Positions 38,776-48,275 of a DNA stretch of 64,000 bases are shown one piece after another; the first letter of the stretch is position 1; each line of letters opens with the position of its first letter. Where the stretch lies: assembly GCA_017410265.1 (NCBI GenBank), contig JAFQRC010000002.1, positions 124,001 through 188,000 on the forward strand, given 5' to 3'. This stretch comes from Ruminococcus sp. Lineage in GTDB: Bacteria > Bacillota > Clostridia > Oscillospirales > Acutalibacteraceae. Position numbers and translations under genes: made by a program. The notes beneath the pieces were generated by a model. The model made no database searches. It saw only the letters and a list, made by a program, of their open reading frames with translations, and was not told where the DNA came from.

Positions 38776-38790
38776 ATGTTGCGTTTTAAA

Positions 38791-38896
38791 CAGGATTTTT
38801 ACATTTGTTATTTAGCGGTAAAACGAGCAGATTTCGGCAGCTTTCCCCGAATCGGTCTGTTGGTTTTATTGCTAAACGATACAGTGTAAAATCCTG
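38791..38896 (+). promoter_or_regulatory. long stem-loop in pnp 5' leader
   Basis: Nested arms: CAGGATTTTTACA (38791-38803) with TGTAAAATCCTG (38885-38896); TTAGCGGTAAAAC (38812-38824) with GTTTTATTGCTAA (38863-38875, two G-U); and an inner CAGATTTCGG/CCGAATCGGTCTG. This long double-stranded leader resembles in form the RNase III target used in E. coli pnp autoregulation. Confidence 0.75.
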
Positions 38897-38926
38897 TGAA
38901 ATATATAATATTTTAGGAGGATTTTT

Positions 38927-41146
38927 ATGGCAAACTCAATGATGACTTTTGACAAATTCAGAGTTTTCGAAACAGAATTTGCAGGCAGACCACTTGTTGT
39001 AGAGACAGGTAAAATGACTCAGCTTGCTAACGGCGCATGCTTAGTGCGTTACGGCGAGACTGTTGTTCATGTTGCTGCTACTGCCGCAGCTAAGCCAAGA
39101 GATGGTATCGACTTCTTCCCACTTTCAGTTGACTTCGAGGAGAAGCTCTACTCAGTTGGTAAGATTCCGGGCAGCTTCTTAAAGCGCGAGGGCAGACCTT
39201 CAGACAAGGCTGTGCTTGTTTCCCGTGTTATCGACAGACCTATCCGTCCACTCTTCCCTAAGGATATGAGAAACGATGTTTCTATCGTTTGTACAGTAAT
39301 GAGCGTTGACCCTGACTGTATGCCTGAAATCGCAGCTATGGTCGGTACTTCAATCGCACTTTCAATTTCTGACATTCCTTGGAATGGTCCTATCTCTTCT
39401 GTTTCAGTTGGTCTTGTTGACGGCGAAATCGTTATCAACCCTAACGCTGAGCAGAGAGCTAAGTCAGATATGGCTACAACTGTTGCTTCAACTTCTGAGC
39501 GTATCGCTATGATTGAAGCAGGTGCCAACTGCGTAAGTGACGAAGTTATGTACAATGCTATCATGGCAGGTCACGAAGCTAACCAGCACATCATCAAATT
39601 CATCGAAGGCATTCAGGCTGAGATTGGTAAAGAGAAGTTCTCTTACCCATCAAACGAGCCTGACCATGATATGTTTGAAGCTATCAAGGCTTTCTCTGAG
39701 GAGGATATAAAGGTAGCTCTCGACACAGACGACAAGACAGTCAGAGATGAAAGACTCAAGCCAATCTACGAAAAGGTTCACGAGCACTTTGACGAGATTT
39801 ACCCAGAAAGTGAAGCTAAAATCGACGAGTGTCTTTACAAGACACAGAAGTTCATCGTAAGAAGATGGTTACTCGATGAACAAAAGCGTGTTGACGGCAG
39901 AGGTATGGACGATATCAGACCGCTCGCTTCAGAAGTTTCACTCTTACCTAGAGTTCACGGCTCAGGTCTTTTCACCCGTGGCCAGACTCAGGTACTCACA
40001 ATCGCAACTTTAGGTCCTGTATCTGACGCTCAGCTTCTCGACGGTATCGACGAAGAAGAGACAAAGAGATATATGCACCACTACAACTTCCCAAGCTACT
40101 CAGTTGGTGAGACAAGACCATCCCGTGGTCCTGGTCGTAGAGAAATCGGTCACGGTGCTCTCGCTGAAAGAGCTCTCGTTCCTGTTATCCCATCAGTTGA
40201 GGAATTCCCATACGCTATCAGACTTGTATCAGAAGTTGTTTCTTCAAACGGCTCAACTTCACAGGGTTCAGTATGTGGTTCTACACTTGCACTTATGGAC
40301 GCTGGTGTTCCAATCAAAGCTCCTGTTGCAGGTATCTCCTGTGGTCTTATCACAGAGGGTGACAGATGGATGACTATGGTTGACATTCAGGGTTTAGAGG
40401 ACTTCTTTGGCGACATGGACTTCAAGGTAGCAGGTACACACGACGGTATTACAGCTATCCAGATGGACCTTAAAATCACAGGTCTTCTCCCTGAGATGGT
40501 TAAGGAAGCTCTCGAGAAAACTCACAAAGCAAGAAACTACATCTTAGACGACATTATGCTCAAAGCTATCGCACAGCCTAGAGCTGAGCTTTCAAAATAC
40601 GCTCCTAAGATGCTCACAACTACTATCCCTGCTGACAAGATTGCTGAAGTTATCGGCAAGGGCGGCAAGGTTATCAAGGAAATTCAGGCTGAGTGCGAAG
40701 TTAAAATCGACATCGAAGAAGACGGCGAGTTCGGTCAGGTATTCGTATCAGGTATCGACGCTGACAAATGCGCTCGTGCTCTCGAAATCGTTAAGACTAT
40801 CGCTACAGATCCTGAGCCGGGTGCTATCTTCCTCGGCAAGGTAACAAGAACAATGGACTTCGGTGCATTCGTTGAAATCGCTCCGGGCAAAGAGGGTCTT
40901 GTACACGTTTCACAGCTCGATGTAAAGAGAACAGAGAATGTTACTGATGTTGTAAATGTCGGCGATGTTATCCGTGTTAAGGTACTCGAGATTGACGATA
41001 AGGGCAGACTCAACCTCTCTAGAAGAGATGTACTCATCGAGGTTGACGGTCTTACTCCTGAAAACGATATTAACGAAGACAGACCAAGAAGACGCCAGAG
41101 TGGCGACAGACGCGGTTCAAACAGACACCACAACAATCGTCACTAA
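38927..41146 (+). CDS. pnp: polyribonucleotide nucleotidyltransferase (PNPase)
   Basis: 739 residues: two RNase PH domains (first ~10-140, second ~330-550, with GQTQVLTIATLG, PSRGPGRREIGHGALAERAL and DIQGLEDFFGDMDFKVAGT), KH domain (~560-620, IGKGGKVIKEIQ) and S1 domain (~630-700, GAIFLGKVTRTMDFGAFVEI). Degrades RNA phosphorolytically 3' to 5'. AGGAGG precedes ATG 38927. Arg-rich C-terminal tail (RPRRRQSGDRRGSNRHHNNRH). Confidence 0.98.
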   Translation: MANSMMTFDKFRVFETEFAGRPLVVETGKMTQLANGACLVRYGETVVHVAATAAAKPRDGIDFFPLSVDFEEKLYSVGKIPGSFLKREGRPSDKAVLVSRVIDRPIRPLFPKDMRNDVSIVCTVMSVDPDCMPEIAAMVGTSIALSISDIPWNGPISSVSVGLVDGEIVINPNAEQRAKSDMATTVASTSERIAMIEAGANCVSDEVMYNAIMAGHEANQHIIKFIEGIQAEIGKEKFSYPSNEPDHDMFEAIKAFSEEDIKVALDTDDKTVRDERLKPIYEKVHEHFDEIYPESEAKIDECLYKTQKFIVRRWLLDEQKRVDGRGMDDIRPLASEVSLLPRVHGSGLFTRGQTQVLTIATLGPVSDAQLLDGIDEEETKRYMHHYNFPSYSVGETRPSRGPGRREIGHGALAERALVPVIPSVEEFPYAIRLVSEVVSSNGSTSQGSVCGSTLALMDAGVPIKAPVAGISCGLITEGDRWMTMVDIQGLEDFFGDMDFKVAGTHDGITAIQMDLKITGLLPEMVKEALEKTHKARNYILDDIMLKAIAQPRAELSKYAPKMLTTTIPADKIAEVIGKGGKVIKEIQAECEVKIDIEEDGEFGQVFVSGIDADKCARALEIVKTIATDPEPGAIFLGKVTRTMDFGAFVEIAPGKEGLVHVSQLDVKRTENVTDVVNVGDVIRVKVLEIDDKGRLNLSRRDVLIEVDGLTPENDINEDRPRRRQSGDRRGSNRHHNNRH

Positions 41147-41166
41147 TCGTAAATACGGCATAAACT

Positions 41167-41200
41167 AAGGGACAACCGTTTTGGTTGTCCCTTTTGTTTT
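41167..41200. terminator. terminator after pnp
   Basis: AAGGGACAACC-GTTTT-GGTTGTCCCTTTTG; between convergent pnp and pyk. Confidence 0.88.
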
Positions 41201-41210
41201 TAGTATTCAA

Positions 41211-42644
41211 TTAAACTATACGAATATTAAGTGTATCTGTACCACCTGTTGGTACAACTTTGTTAGAGCTGATAACAATAACTGTGTCACCCTTTTTAAC
41301 GATGCCTGTCTTCAGTGCTTTTTCTATAGCCTGGTTATTTATAGCGTCAGCATCCTGAAGCTCCTCACCTAAAATCGCGGTGATACCCCAGTTGAGAGAA
41401 AGCTTCTTACAGACTGTTTCAGTAGTCACAACCGCGATAATCGGACATTCAGGCCTGTAGTGAGCCATAGCGCGAGCGACAGCTCCTGTCTGGCTTTCTG
41501 CGATAATCGCTTTAGCTCCGATGTGCTCGGCAGTGTGTTTTGCGGAATAGCAGATATTATCTCTGAAGTTAGTGGTGAGTTCAATTTTTCCAACTACATT
41601 TTTTAGGTCCATCAAATCGTGGTTAGTTTCAGCTTCTGCACAAATATCAGCAAGCGCTTTGACTGATTCAACGGGATAGTCACCTGCGGCTGATTCACCC
41701 GAAAGCATAACAGCACTTGTGCCGTCATAAACAGCGTTAGCTACATCGGAGATTTCCGCTCTGGTCGGACGAATGTTATTAGTCATAGACTCTAACATCT
41801 GGGTAGCTGTGATAACATATTTGCCTGCTAAGACGCATTTGCGGATAATCATTTTCTGTATCTGGGGGAGCTTGATAAATGGAATTTCAACACCCATATC
41901 ACCACGCGCAATCATAATGCCGTCAGCGACCGCGATAATTCTGTCTATATCGTCGACACCACTCTGGTTCTCAATTTTAGCGACGATTTCAACATCTTCA
42001 TAGCCTAAGCTGTCGATAAAATCGCGCATTTTCAGCACATCGTCAGCGGAGCGCACAAATGAGGCCGCTACAACATTCACTCCCTGCTGTAAGCCGAACT
42101 CGATGTCAGCCCTGTCAGAAGCGCTGATGTACGGCATATGGATATCATAGCCCGGGATATTGATGCTCTTTCGGTTACTAAGCTTTCCAGCATTTAAAAT
42201 CTTGCACACGATAGCGTCGCTTTCACAACCAACAACTTCTGCGATAATCTTACCGTCATCAAAGAGAATCTGGCGACCAACAGACTGCTTGTCCTTTTTG
42301 AAAACATCGACAAGCTTAGGGTACGATAGCGAAACACCGTTTTCATCTCCCATGTCGGGCTTTGAATAAAGACGAAACTGTTGTCCCTCTTCTACCTCGA
42401 CGCTGTTATCAGGAAAGGTACCGATTCTGATTTCAGGACCTTTGGTATCAAGTAGCATAGCGATATTTTTGCCCGATAGCTCCACAGCTTCTTTCACTCT
42501 GTCAAAGCGAGCTTTCTGCTCGTCATAGGTGCCGTGTGACATATTGAAACGCGCAACATTCATACCTGCTTTTATCATTTTTGTGAGAATCTTCACATCG
42601 TCACAAGCAGGACCCATAGTACATACAATTTTGGTCATTCTCAA
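41211..42644 (-). CDS. pyk: pyruvate kinase
   Basis: About 478 residues, short form without the extra C-terminal PEP-utilisers domain. MTKIVCTMGPACDD, MLLDTKGPEIRIG, IVAKIENQSGVDDIDRII, IMIARGDMGVEIP and ITATQMLESM are the classical signatures. It makes ATP and pyruvate from PEP. Three in-frame starts are possible; TTG 42644 has AGAGGTGA at 6-nt spacing, the pattern seen at other TTG starts here, whereas ATG 42638 is 12 nt away. Confidence 0.95.
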   Translation of the reverse strand: MRMTKIVCTMGPACDDVKILTKMIKAGMNVARFNMSHGTYDEQKARFDRVKEAVELSGKNIAMLLDTKGPEIRIGTFPDNSVEVEEGQQFRLYSKPDMGDENGVSLSYPKLVDVFKKDKQSVGRQILFDDGKIIAEVVGCESDAIVCKILNAGKLSNRKSINIPGYDIHMPYISASDRADIEFGLQQGVNVVAASFVRSADDVLKMRDFIDSLGYEDVEIVAKIENQSGVDDIDRIIAVADGIMIARGDMGVEIPFIKLPQIQKMIIRKCVLAGKYVITATQMLESMTNNIRPTRAEISDVANAVYDGTSAVMLSGESAAGDYPVESVKALADICAEAETNHDLMDLKNVVGKIELTTNFRDNICYSAKHTAEHIGAKAIIAESQTGAVARAMAHYRPECPIIAVVTTETVCKKLSLNWGITAILGEELQDADAINNQAIEKALKTGIVKKGDTVIVISSNKVVPTGGTDTLNIRIV

Positions 42645-42686
42645 GATAATCACCTCTTGATATATTTTGCTTAGTAATACACTCCT

Positions 42687-42714
42687 ATATTACCACATAT
42701 TTATAGTTTGTAAA
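42687..42714 (-). promoter_or_regulatory. promoter of pyk
   Basis: TTTACA (42709-42714), 16-bp spacer, TG-G-TAATAT extended -10 (TAATAT 42687-42692) on the minus strand. Confidence 0.65.
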
Positions 42715-42733
42715 AGATAATTTATATTAAACA

Positions 42734-43642
42734 CTAGACTTTTCTTTTATCTCTCAAATTAACCAGCACTATGCCTATGCAAATCAGGCTCAGGCTGACT
42801 ATATAAAGCGGGTTTAATATCTCGGTTTCACCTAAAATTATATACGACCACATCGCACCGAAAACAGGTATCAGAAGATTATATATCATAATGTTACCCG
42901 CATCGTTATACACTAGCAACGCTGTCCACAGTGAAAATGAAAAAGCGGAAACAAAAGCCAAGAACAAAAGCTCGAAAGCGCCTTTTACCGTAAATGAAAT
43001 TGACGCACAAAACGGCAGAGCAACCGCACAGAGGATAATACCACCAATAAAAAGCTGCCACGCGGTGACTTCGAATATCTTGCCCTTTGAGGCAATTTTT
43101 CCGTACAGACTACCTGTTGAACTGCACACAGTCGCCAGCAGGATAAAGCCCTCACCAACAAAGGTGAACGACCCCTCAAAAAAGCCTAAATTCACAATAA
43201 TAACACCCAAAGCACCTATCACACAGCCAACGATTTTCTTTATGTTCAGCTTTTCTGTTTTGAAAAACAGCGGTGCTAAAAGCACCCCTAAGAAAGCCGA
43301 GCACGACGACAGTACAGAGGTTTTTGTAGCAGATGCGTTGCCGACTCCGATGTAGTTGAACACATACTGAAACACAGTGAGCAACAGCGAGTAAATAAGG
43401 ATTTTCGGCACTCTCTCTTTTTCGATATCAAATATATTTTTCTTTGAAAAAGCGCAGACGATAAACACCATTATACCCGCGATGAAAAATCTCAGTCCCG
43501 CAAAAAGCAGTTTATCGGGCACTCCCTCAATATTCATATCAGAGTACGCAAGCTTAATAAGCGGATAAGCCGTGCCCCAGAGCAGGGTGCACAAAACCGC
43601 TGTGAAAGCGCATATATACTTGTTAGTAAATAATTTTTTCAT
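42734..43642 (-). CDS. EamA/DMT-family transporter
   Basis: About 302 residues with ten predicted membrane helices in two EamA repeats (GTAYPLIKLAYSDM in the first; SLYGKIASKGKIFEVTAWQLFIGG and LLIPVFGAMWSYIILGE in the second). Drug/metabolite exporters of this family move amino acids or other metabolites; substrate unknown. A longer frame to 43666 exists, but ATG 43642 begins the family-like MKKLFTNKYICA. It follows citrate synthase behind a hairpin. Confidence 0.88.
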   Translation of the reverse strand: MKKLFTNKYICAFTAVLCTLLWGTAYPLIKLAYSDMNIEGVPDKLLFAGLRFFIAGIMVFIVCAFSKKNIFDIEKERVPKILIYSLLLTVFQYVFNYIGVGNASATKTSVLSSCSAFLGVLLAPLFFKTEKLNIKKIVGCVIGALGVIIVNLGFFEGSFTFVGEGFILLATVCSSTGSLYGKIASKGKIFEVTAWQLFIGGIILCAVALPFCASISFTVKGAFELLFLAFVSAFSFSLWTALLVYNDAGNIMIYNLLIPVFGAMWSYIILGETEILNPLYIVSLSLICIGIVLVNLRDKRKV

Positions 43643-43660
43643 AGCTTTACTCTCTACAAA

Positions 43661-43695
43661 AGCCACAGCATAAGTTTACGCTGTGGCTCTTTTTT
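43661..43695. terminator. hairpin between citrate synthase and EamA transporter
   Basis: AGCCACAGC/GCTGTGGCT; T-run strong on the plus strand, only TTTT on the minus, so minus-strand termination is likely partial. Confidence 0.65.
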
Positions 43696-45049
43696 ATCTG
43701 TCGTTCATATTTGTGTACGGACGCTCCTGTGACACGCTCATATAAGCAGGGCGGATAATCTTAGAAACATTCATAAGCTCTTCGATTCTGTGCGCACTCC
43801 AACCCGCAATTCTTGCAACCGCAAAAATCGGGGTGTAAAGCTCAGGTGGTAAACCTAAAATCTTGTATACAAAACCTGAATAAAAATCGACATTAGCAGA
43901 AACGCCCTTGTACATCTTGCGCTTTTTCGCAATAACCTCAGGCGCAAGTCGCTCGATTTTTTCGTACAAGCCGTATTCTTTCATCTTGCCCTTTTCTCTT
44001 GCTAGCTGTTCAACAAAGCTCTTGAATACACGGGCTCTCGGGTCAGAGATAGAATAAACAGCGTGACCGATACCGTAGATAAGACCAGCGTTATCATATG
44101 CCTGCTTGTCGACGATTTTCTCAAGATAAGCGCTGATTTCCTCTTCGTCTTTCCAGTCCTTGACATTCTTTTTGATATCCTTCATCATACCCATAACTTT
44201 TTCATTAGCACCGCCGTGCTTAGGGCCCTTGAGTGAGCAAAGTGCCGCAGCGATAGCTGAGTATGTATCAGTGCCTGAGCTTGTTACAACGCAGGTAGTG
44301 AATGTTGAGTTGTTACCGCCACCGTGCTCTGCGTGCAGTACAAGTGCCATATCAAGCACCTGAGCTTCGAGTGGTGTGTACTGCTGGTCAGGGCGGAGAG
44401 TTTTTAAAATAATCTCTGCAGTAGAGAGATTCTTATCAGGGTGGTGAATATATAAGCTACCGCCCTTGTTGTAGTGATTATACGCGTGGTAACTGTATAC
44501 AGAAAGGAGCGGAAATACGGAAATTATTTCCAGACACTGTCTTAATACATTGTCAATAGATATATCGTTTGCGTTGTGGTCGTATGATGCTAAAGTAAGC
44601 ACAGAACGAGCAAGGGAGTTCATCATATCCTTGCTAGAAGCTTTCATAACAACATCTCTAACAAAGTGAGTCGGAAGCTCACGAAAATCAGAAAGCAACT
44701 GAACAAAATCCTTGTACTCCTGCTCGTTAGGAAGCTTTGAGAAAAGGAGAAGGTATACAACCTCTTCAAAACCAAATCTGTTATCTTTAATACAGCCTTT
44801 GATGATATCCTCAACATTTATTCCGCGATAAAACAACTTGCCGTCTGTAGGGACAGCCTTGCCGTCGACTATCTTATTCTGTCTTATTTCGCAGATGTCG
44901 GTAAGTCCTGTGAGGACACCTGCACCGCTCAAATCACGCAGACCGCGCTTTACATCGTATTTTGTGTATAATTCTTTATCAATGTTTCCGTTAGCTTCAC
45001 AAACCTGAGCCAACGCCCGAACTCTTTCGTCATTATAATGGCGCGCCAT
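43694..45049 (-). CDS. gltA: citrate synthase
   Basis: 451 residues. LHAEHGGGNNSTFT (active-site His), GPKHGGANEKVMGMM (second His) and GIGHAVYSISDPRARVFK with catalytic Asp region are diagnostic. Condenses oxaloacetate and acetyl-CoA, supplying 2-oxoglutarate for glutamate. An N-terminal extension of ~45 residues precedes the catalytic fold. AAGGAGG precedes ATG 45049. No classical aconitase or isocitrate dehydrogenase is in the window. Confidence 0.95.
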   Translation of the reverse strand: MARHYNDERVRALAQVCEANGNIDKELYTKYDVKRGLRDLSGAGVLTGLTDICEIRQNKIVDGKAVPTDGKLFYRGINVEDIIKGCIKDNRFGFEEVVYLLLFSKLPNEQEYKDFVQLLSDFRELPTHFVRDVVMKASSKDMMNSLARSVLTLASYDHNANDISIDNVLRQCLEIISVFPLLSVYSYHAYNHYNKGGSLYIHHPDKNLSTAEIILKTLRPDQQYTPLEAQVLDMALVLHAEHGGGNNSTFTTCVVTSSGTDTYSAIAAALCSLKGPKHGGANEKVMGMMKDIKKNVKDWKDEEEISAYLEKIVDKQAYDNAGLIYGIGHAVYSISDPRARVFKSFVEQLAREKGKMKEYGLYEKIERLAPEVIAKKRKMYKGVSANVDFYSGFVYKILGLPPELYTPIFAVARIAGWSAHRIEELMNVSKIIRPAYMSVSQERPYTNMNDR

Positions 45050-45085
45050 ACGTACCTCCTTAATACAAAAATTTCCTAGAGTATC

Positions 45086-45114
45086 ATTATACTATTTTTT
45101 GAGAGTTTAGTCAA
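45086..45114 (-). promoter_or_regulatory. promoter of citrate synthase gene
   Basis: TTGACT (45109-45114), 17-bp spacer, TATAAT (45086-45091); the -35 overlaps the 3' end of cysK. Confidence 0.75.
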
Positions 45115-46033
45115 ACACACCGCTTGAGAGGTATCTCTCGCCTGTGTCGGTAAGAATTACCGCTACGGTAACATCTCTGTTTTCACGCTGTAAAAACTTA
45201 GTAGCAGCACAAAGAGCGGCTCCTGAAGAAATACCGACCAGAACACCTTCAGTTTTTGCAATCAGCTTTGCTGTTTCAAAAGCCTCTTCATTTGTAACGG
45301 TGATTACTTCATCATAGATTTCGGTATCAAGTGTATCCGGCACAAAGTTTGCACCTATACCCTGAATTTTATGAGGGCCTGCTTCTCCCTTTGACAATAG
45401 TGGAGAAGAAAAAGGCTCAACGGCTACTATCTTTATATTTTCATTTTGCTCTTTTAAGAACTTTCCTGCGCCTGAGAGCGTTCCTCCTGTGCCGACGGTT
45501 GCAACAAATGCGTCGATTCTGCCCTTTGTCTGCGAGTACAGCTCTGGGCCTGTGGTATCGTAATGGGCTTTTGGGTTAGCTTTATTTCCAAACTGACCTA
45601 AAATCACAGCGTTTTCTGCGTTCTCCTTTATTTCAAGCGCCTTTTTAACTGCGCCTTCCATACCAAGTTTGCCCTCTGTCAGTACAATCTCTGCACCATA
45701 AGCAGAAAGGAGCATTCTGCGCTCAACACTCATGGTTTCAGGCATTGTGAGAATAACCTTATACCCTTTCTGAACAGCAACAGATGCTAAACCAATTCCC
45801 GTATTACCTGAAGTCGGCTCAATGATAGTACTGCCCTCTTTCAATATTCCTTTTTCTTCTGCATCTATTATCATCGACAGAGCAATTCTGTCCTTAGCGC
45901 TACCGCCCGGGTTAAAGCATTCCAGCTTGCACAAAAGCTCACCTTTTTCAATTCCTACAGCCTTCCTATATCGAGAAAATTTCACAACAGGAGTGTTGCC
46001 GATAGTTTCCATTACGCTTTCATATATCTTCAC
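45107..46033 (-). CDS. cysK: cysteine synthase (O-acetylserine sulfhydrylase)
   Basis: 308 residues, PLP fold type II. PGGSAKDRIALSMI carries the PLP lysine, EPTSGNTGIGLASVA binds the substrate carboxylate, and VGTGGTLSGAGKFL binds PLP phosphate. Makes cysteine from O-acetylserine and sulfide. Start is GTG 46033 with AAAGGG upstream. Confidence 0.95.
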   Translation of the reverse strand: MKIYESVMETIGNTPVVKFSRYRKAVGIEKGELLCKLECFNPGGSAKDRIALSMIIDAEEKGILKEGSTIIEPTSGNTGIGLASVAVQKGYKVILTMPETMSVERRMLLSAYGAEIVLTEGKLGMEGAVKKALEIKENAENAVILGQFGNKANPKAHYDTTGPELYSQTKGRIDAFVATVGTGGTLSGAGKFLKEQNENIKIVAVEPFSSPLLSKGEAGPHKIQGIGANFVPDTLDTEIYDEVITVTNEEAFETAKLIAKTEGVLVGISSGAALCAATKFLQRENRDVTVAVILTDTGERYLSSGVFD

Positions 46034-46071
46034 AAAAGTCAGCCCTTTCGTATTTTTTATCTATGTATAGT

Positions 46072-46099
46072 ATTTTACACAAAGTCGTGAGTTTTTCAA
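46072..46099 (-). promoter_or_regulatory. promoter of cysK
   Basis: TTGAAA (46094-46099), 16-bp spacer, TAAAAT (46072-46077) on the minus strand. Confidence 0.5.
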
Positions 46100-46173
46100 G
46101 TGTGAGGTAAAAGTTTCATATAAAATAAAACGTCCGCACAAAAGTACAGACGATTTATTTAAAAATTTCAGCT

Positions 46174-47076
46174 TCACTTTAAATTGTTATCAATAAACTC
46201 AATGTATGGTTTGCGATTATAAACGCTGTCTTTGTTATCACGATACCACTCGTACTCTTCTTTAAGTCCATCATAAAGCGGTATAGTATTTTTCATCAAG
46301 GTTTCTTGTTTTGAAACATCAAGTTCATACTCGTAGTTATAAAACGGAAAATATTCGCGCTGATTTATTGATCTGTCAACGCTTACGAATCGAGCCTCTT
46401 TTCCAACGGCTTTATAACAAAGAGATGCCCATTCTTTAATTGAAACAGTTTTTTTATTACCAATGTTGAAAATCTTTTCTTTCGGATGTTTTTTAAGTAT
46501 AATCTCAATAAATCTGCACAAATCTCGCACATTAAAAAACTGCATTTTCATTTCTCCATTGTCGGGAATATAAAAAGGACGGTCGTTTTCGGCACAATCA
46601 AACACAAAAGCCTCTCGGTATAAATTTTCATAAATACCATATAAGTATGGCGGGCGTAGAATATATGCGTTATTGATCCGCTTTTGCAAAAGCTCCTCAG
46701 CTTTGAGTTTATTAACACCGTAGTCACCCCATATGGCGTTATTTCCACACGGTTGACTCTCTGTAAAAGGTTGTTCGTTCGTTTGAGGATAAACAGCACT
46801 TGAGCTGATAAAAACATAATCATCAAACTCACCCAAAGCATCGAGAAGAAAACCAAGCTGTTCTTCGTTGTATGTACAAATGTCTAGCACAGCATCGAAT
46901 TTAATGTTCTTTAATCTGTCTTTCAACTTTGACCTATCACAATTTATAAGATTAACTCCATTTATCTGTTCTCTGGTGTTTCGGTTTATGACAAAAACCT
47001 CGTCACAACGCTTTACAAAATATTCAGCTACAAACTTACTGACAAAAGTTGTACCACCTGTCACAAGAATTCTCAT
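46174..47076 (-). CDS. NAD-dependent epimerase/dehydratase family protein
   Basis: About 300 residues, extended short-chain dehydrogenase. MRILVTGGTTFVSKFVAEYF is a Rossmann motif with the second and third glycines altered (GGTTFVS); FISSSAVYPQ and WGDYGVNKLKAEELL hold the YxxxK catalytic pair. Likely acts on a nucleotide sugar. The frame extends to 47115, but ATG 47076 has GGAGG 8-9 nt before it. Single gene. Confidence 0.87.
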   Translation of the reverse strand: MRILVTGGTTFVSKFVAEYFVKRCDEVFVINRNTREQINGVNLINCDRSKLKDRLKNIKFDAVLDICTYNEEQLGFLLDALGEFDDYVFISSSAVYPQTNEQPFTESQPCGNNAIWGDYGVNKLKAEELLQKRINNAYILRPPYLYGIYENLYREAFVFDCAENDRPFYIPDNGEMKMQFFNVRDLCRFIEIILKKHPKEKIFNIGNKKTVSIKEWASLCYKAVGKEARFVSVDRSINQREYFPFYNYEYELDVSKQETLMKNTIPLYDGLKEEYEWYRDNKDSVYNRKPYIEFIDNNLK

Positions 47077-47121
47077 CTTATATTCCTCCGTTATCCGCAC
47101 TTTATTATTACACAAAAAATT

Positions 47122-47146
47122 AAGAGGGACGGTGAACGTCCCTCTT
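47122..47146. terminator. terminator of fructose-bisphosphate aldolase gene
   Basis: AAGAGGGACG-N5-CGTCCCTCTT, followed on the minus strand by AATTTTTTG. Confidence 0.82.
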
Positions 47147-47155
47147 TAATCTTAA

Positions 47156-48022
47156 TTATGCTTTATCAATTGAACCGAAGAGTTCCATCTTCTCTTTTAC
47201 TGTAGCTTTGATTGCTTCAAAGCCAGGAGCGAGTAACTTTCTTGGGTCAAAGCCCTTGCCCTGAAGGTCTTTACCATCTTCGATGTACTTTCTAGTAGCA
47301 TCAGCAAATGAAAGCTGGCACTCTGTGTTTACATTAATCTTAGAAACGCCTAAAGAAATAGCCTTCTTAATCATATCAGCAGGAATACCTGTACCGCCGT
47401 GGAGAACTAAAGGCATATCGCCTGTCTTCTGCTGGATAGCATCGAGAGTATCGAATGAAAGACCAGCCCAGTTTTCAGGATACTTACCGTGAATGTTACC
47501 GATACCTGCTGCGAGCATTGTGATGCCTAAATCAGCAATCATCTTGCACTCGTCAGGGTCAGCACATTCGCCAGCGCCAACAACCCCGTCTTCTTCGCCA
47601 CCGATAGAGCCAACCTCAGCTTCAAGGGACAGACCGAGCTCGTCACAGATAGCAACTAATTCCTTTGTCTTCTCAACATTCTCTTCGATTGAGTAGTGTG
47701 AACCGTCGAACATAACTGATGAAAAACCAGCTTCGATGCAAGCCTTAGCACCGTCGTATGAACCATGGTCAAGGTGAAGAGCTACAGGAACTGTGATGTT
47801 AAGCTCCTCGAGCATACCATTAACCATACCAACGATAGTCTTGTAACCGCACATATATTTACCAGCACCCTCAGATACACCGAGGATAACAGGAGAGTTG
47901 TTCTCCTGAGCTGTGAGCAGGATAGCCTTTGTCCACTCAAGGTTGTTGATGTTGAACTGGCCAACTGCGTACTGACCTGCCTTTGCTTTTGTGAGCATTT
48001 CTTTTGCATTTACTAATGGCAT
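47156..48022 (-). CDS. fba: fructose-1,6-bisphosphate aldolase, class II
   Basis: 288 residues. AVGQFNINNLEWTKAIL, the zinc ligands HLDHGSYDGAKACIEAGFSSVMFDGSH, and LVLHGGTGIPADMIKKAISLGVSKINVNTE are class II signatures. Glycolytic/gluconeogenic cleavage to dihydroxyacetone-P and glyceraldehyde-3-P. The frame runs to 48073 but ATG 48022 has GGAGG 7 nt upstream and gives the family N-terminus MPLVNAKEML. Confidence 0.96.
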   Translation of the reverse strand: MPLVNAKEMLTKAKAGQYAVGQFNINNLEWTKAILLTAQENNSPVILGVSEGAGKYMCGYKTIVGMVNGMLEELNITVPVALHLDHGSYDGAKACIEAGFSSVMFDGSHYSIEENVEKTKELVAICDELGLSLEAEVGSIGGEEDGVVGAGECADPDECKMIADLGITMLAAGIGNIHGKYPENWAGLSFDTLDAIQQKTGDMPLVLHGGTGIPADMIKKAISLGVSKINVNTECQLSFADATRKYIEDGKDLQGKGFDPRKLLAPGFEAIKATVKEKMELFGSIDKA

Positions 48023-48170
48023 TGTAATTCCTCCAAAATGTAATTTACTTTTCTCAATGAAAAACACTTTCATTCATTATCTATTATACATCAATATAAG
48101 CGCGAATAATATCCTTTCGGGAAAAATGGAGATTTTTGTTATTTATCTCATAATGCAACGGTCTTTCCGA

Positions 48171-48199
48171 TTGATTTTGCTGAAATCACAGTATAAAAT
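48171..48199 (+). promoter_or_regulatory. promoter of ECF sigma operon
   Basis: TTGATT (48171-48176), 17-bp spacer, TAAAAT (48194-48199). A perfect palindrome AAAACGCGTTTT (48234-48245) lies in the leader; no clear ECF-type GAAAC/CGT promoter was found. Confidence 0.55.
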
Positions 48200-48275
48200 A
48201 GAAAATATAAAAAATTTATCAAACGTTGAAACTAAAACGCGTTTTGAATTGTTTTATTAGTAGAGGGGTGATTAT

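Noticed and set aside
48215..48275. Autoregulated ECF promoter (GAAAC ... CGT) before the sigma gene
   Set aside because: TGAAAC at 48227 has no CGT-type -10 at 16-17 bp; a sigma-A-like promoter fits better.
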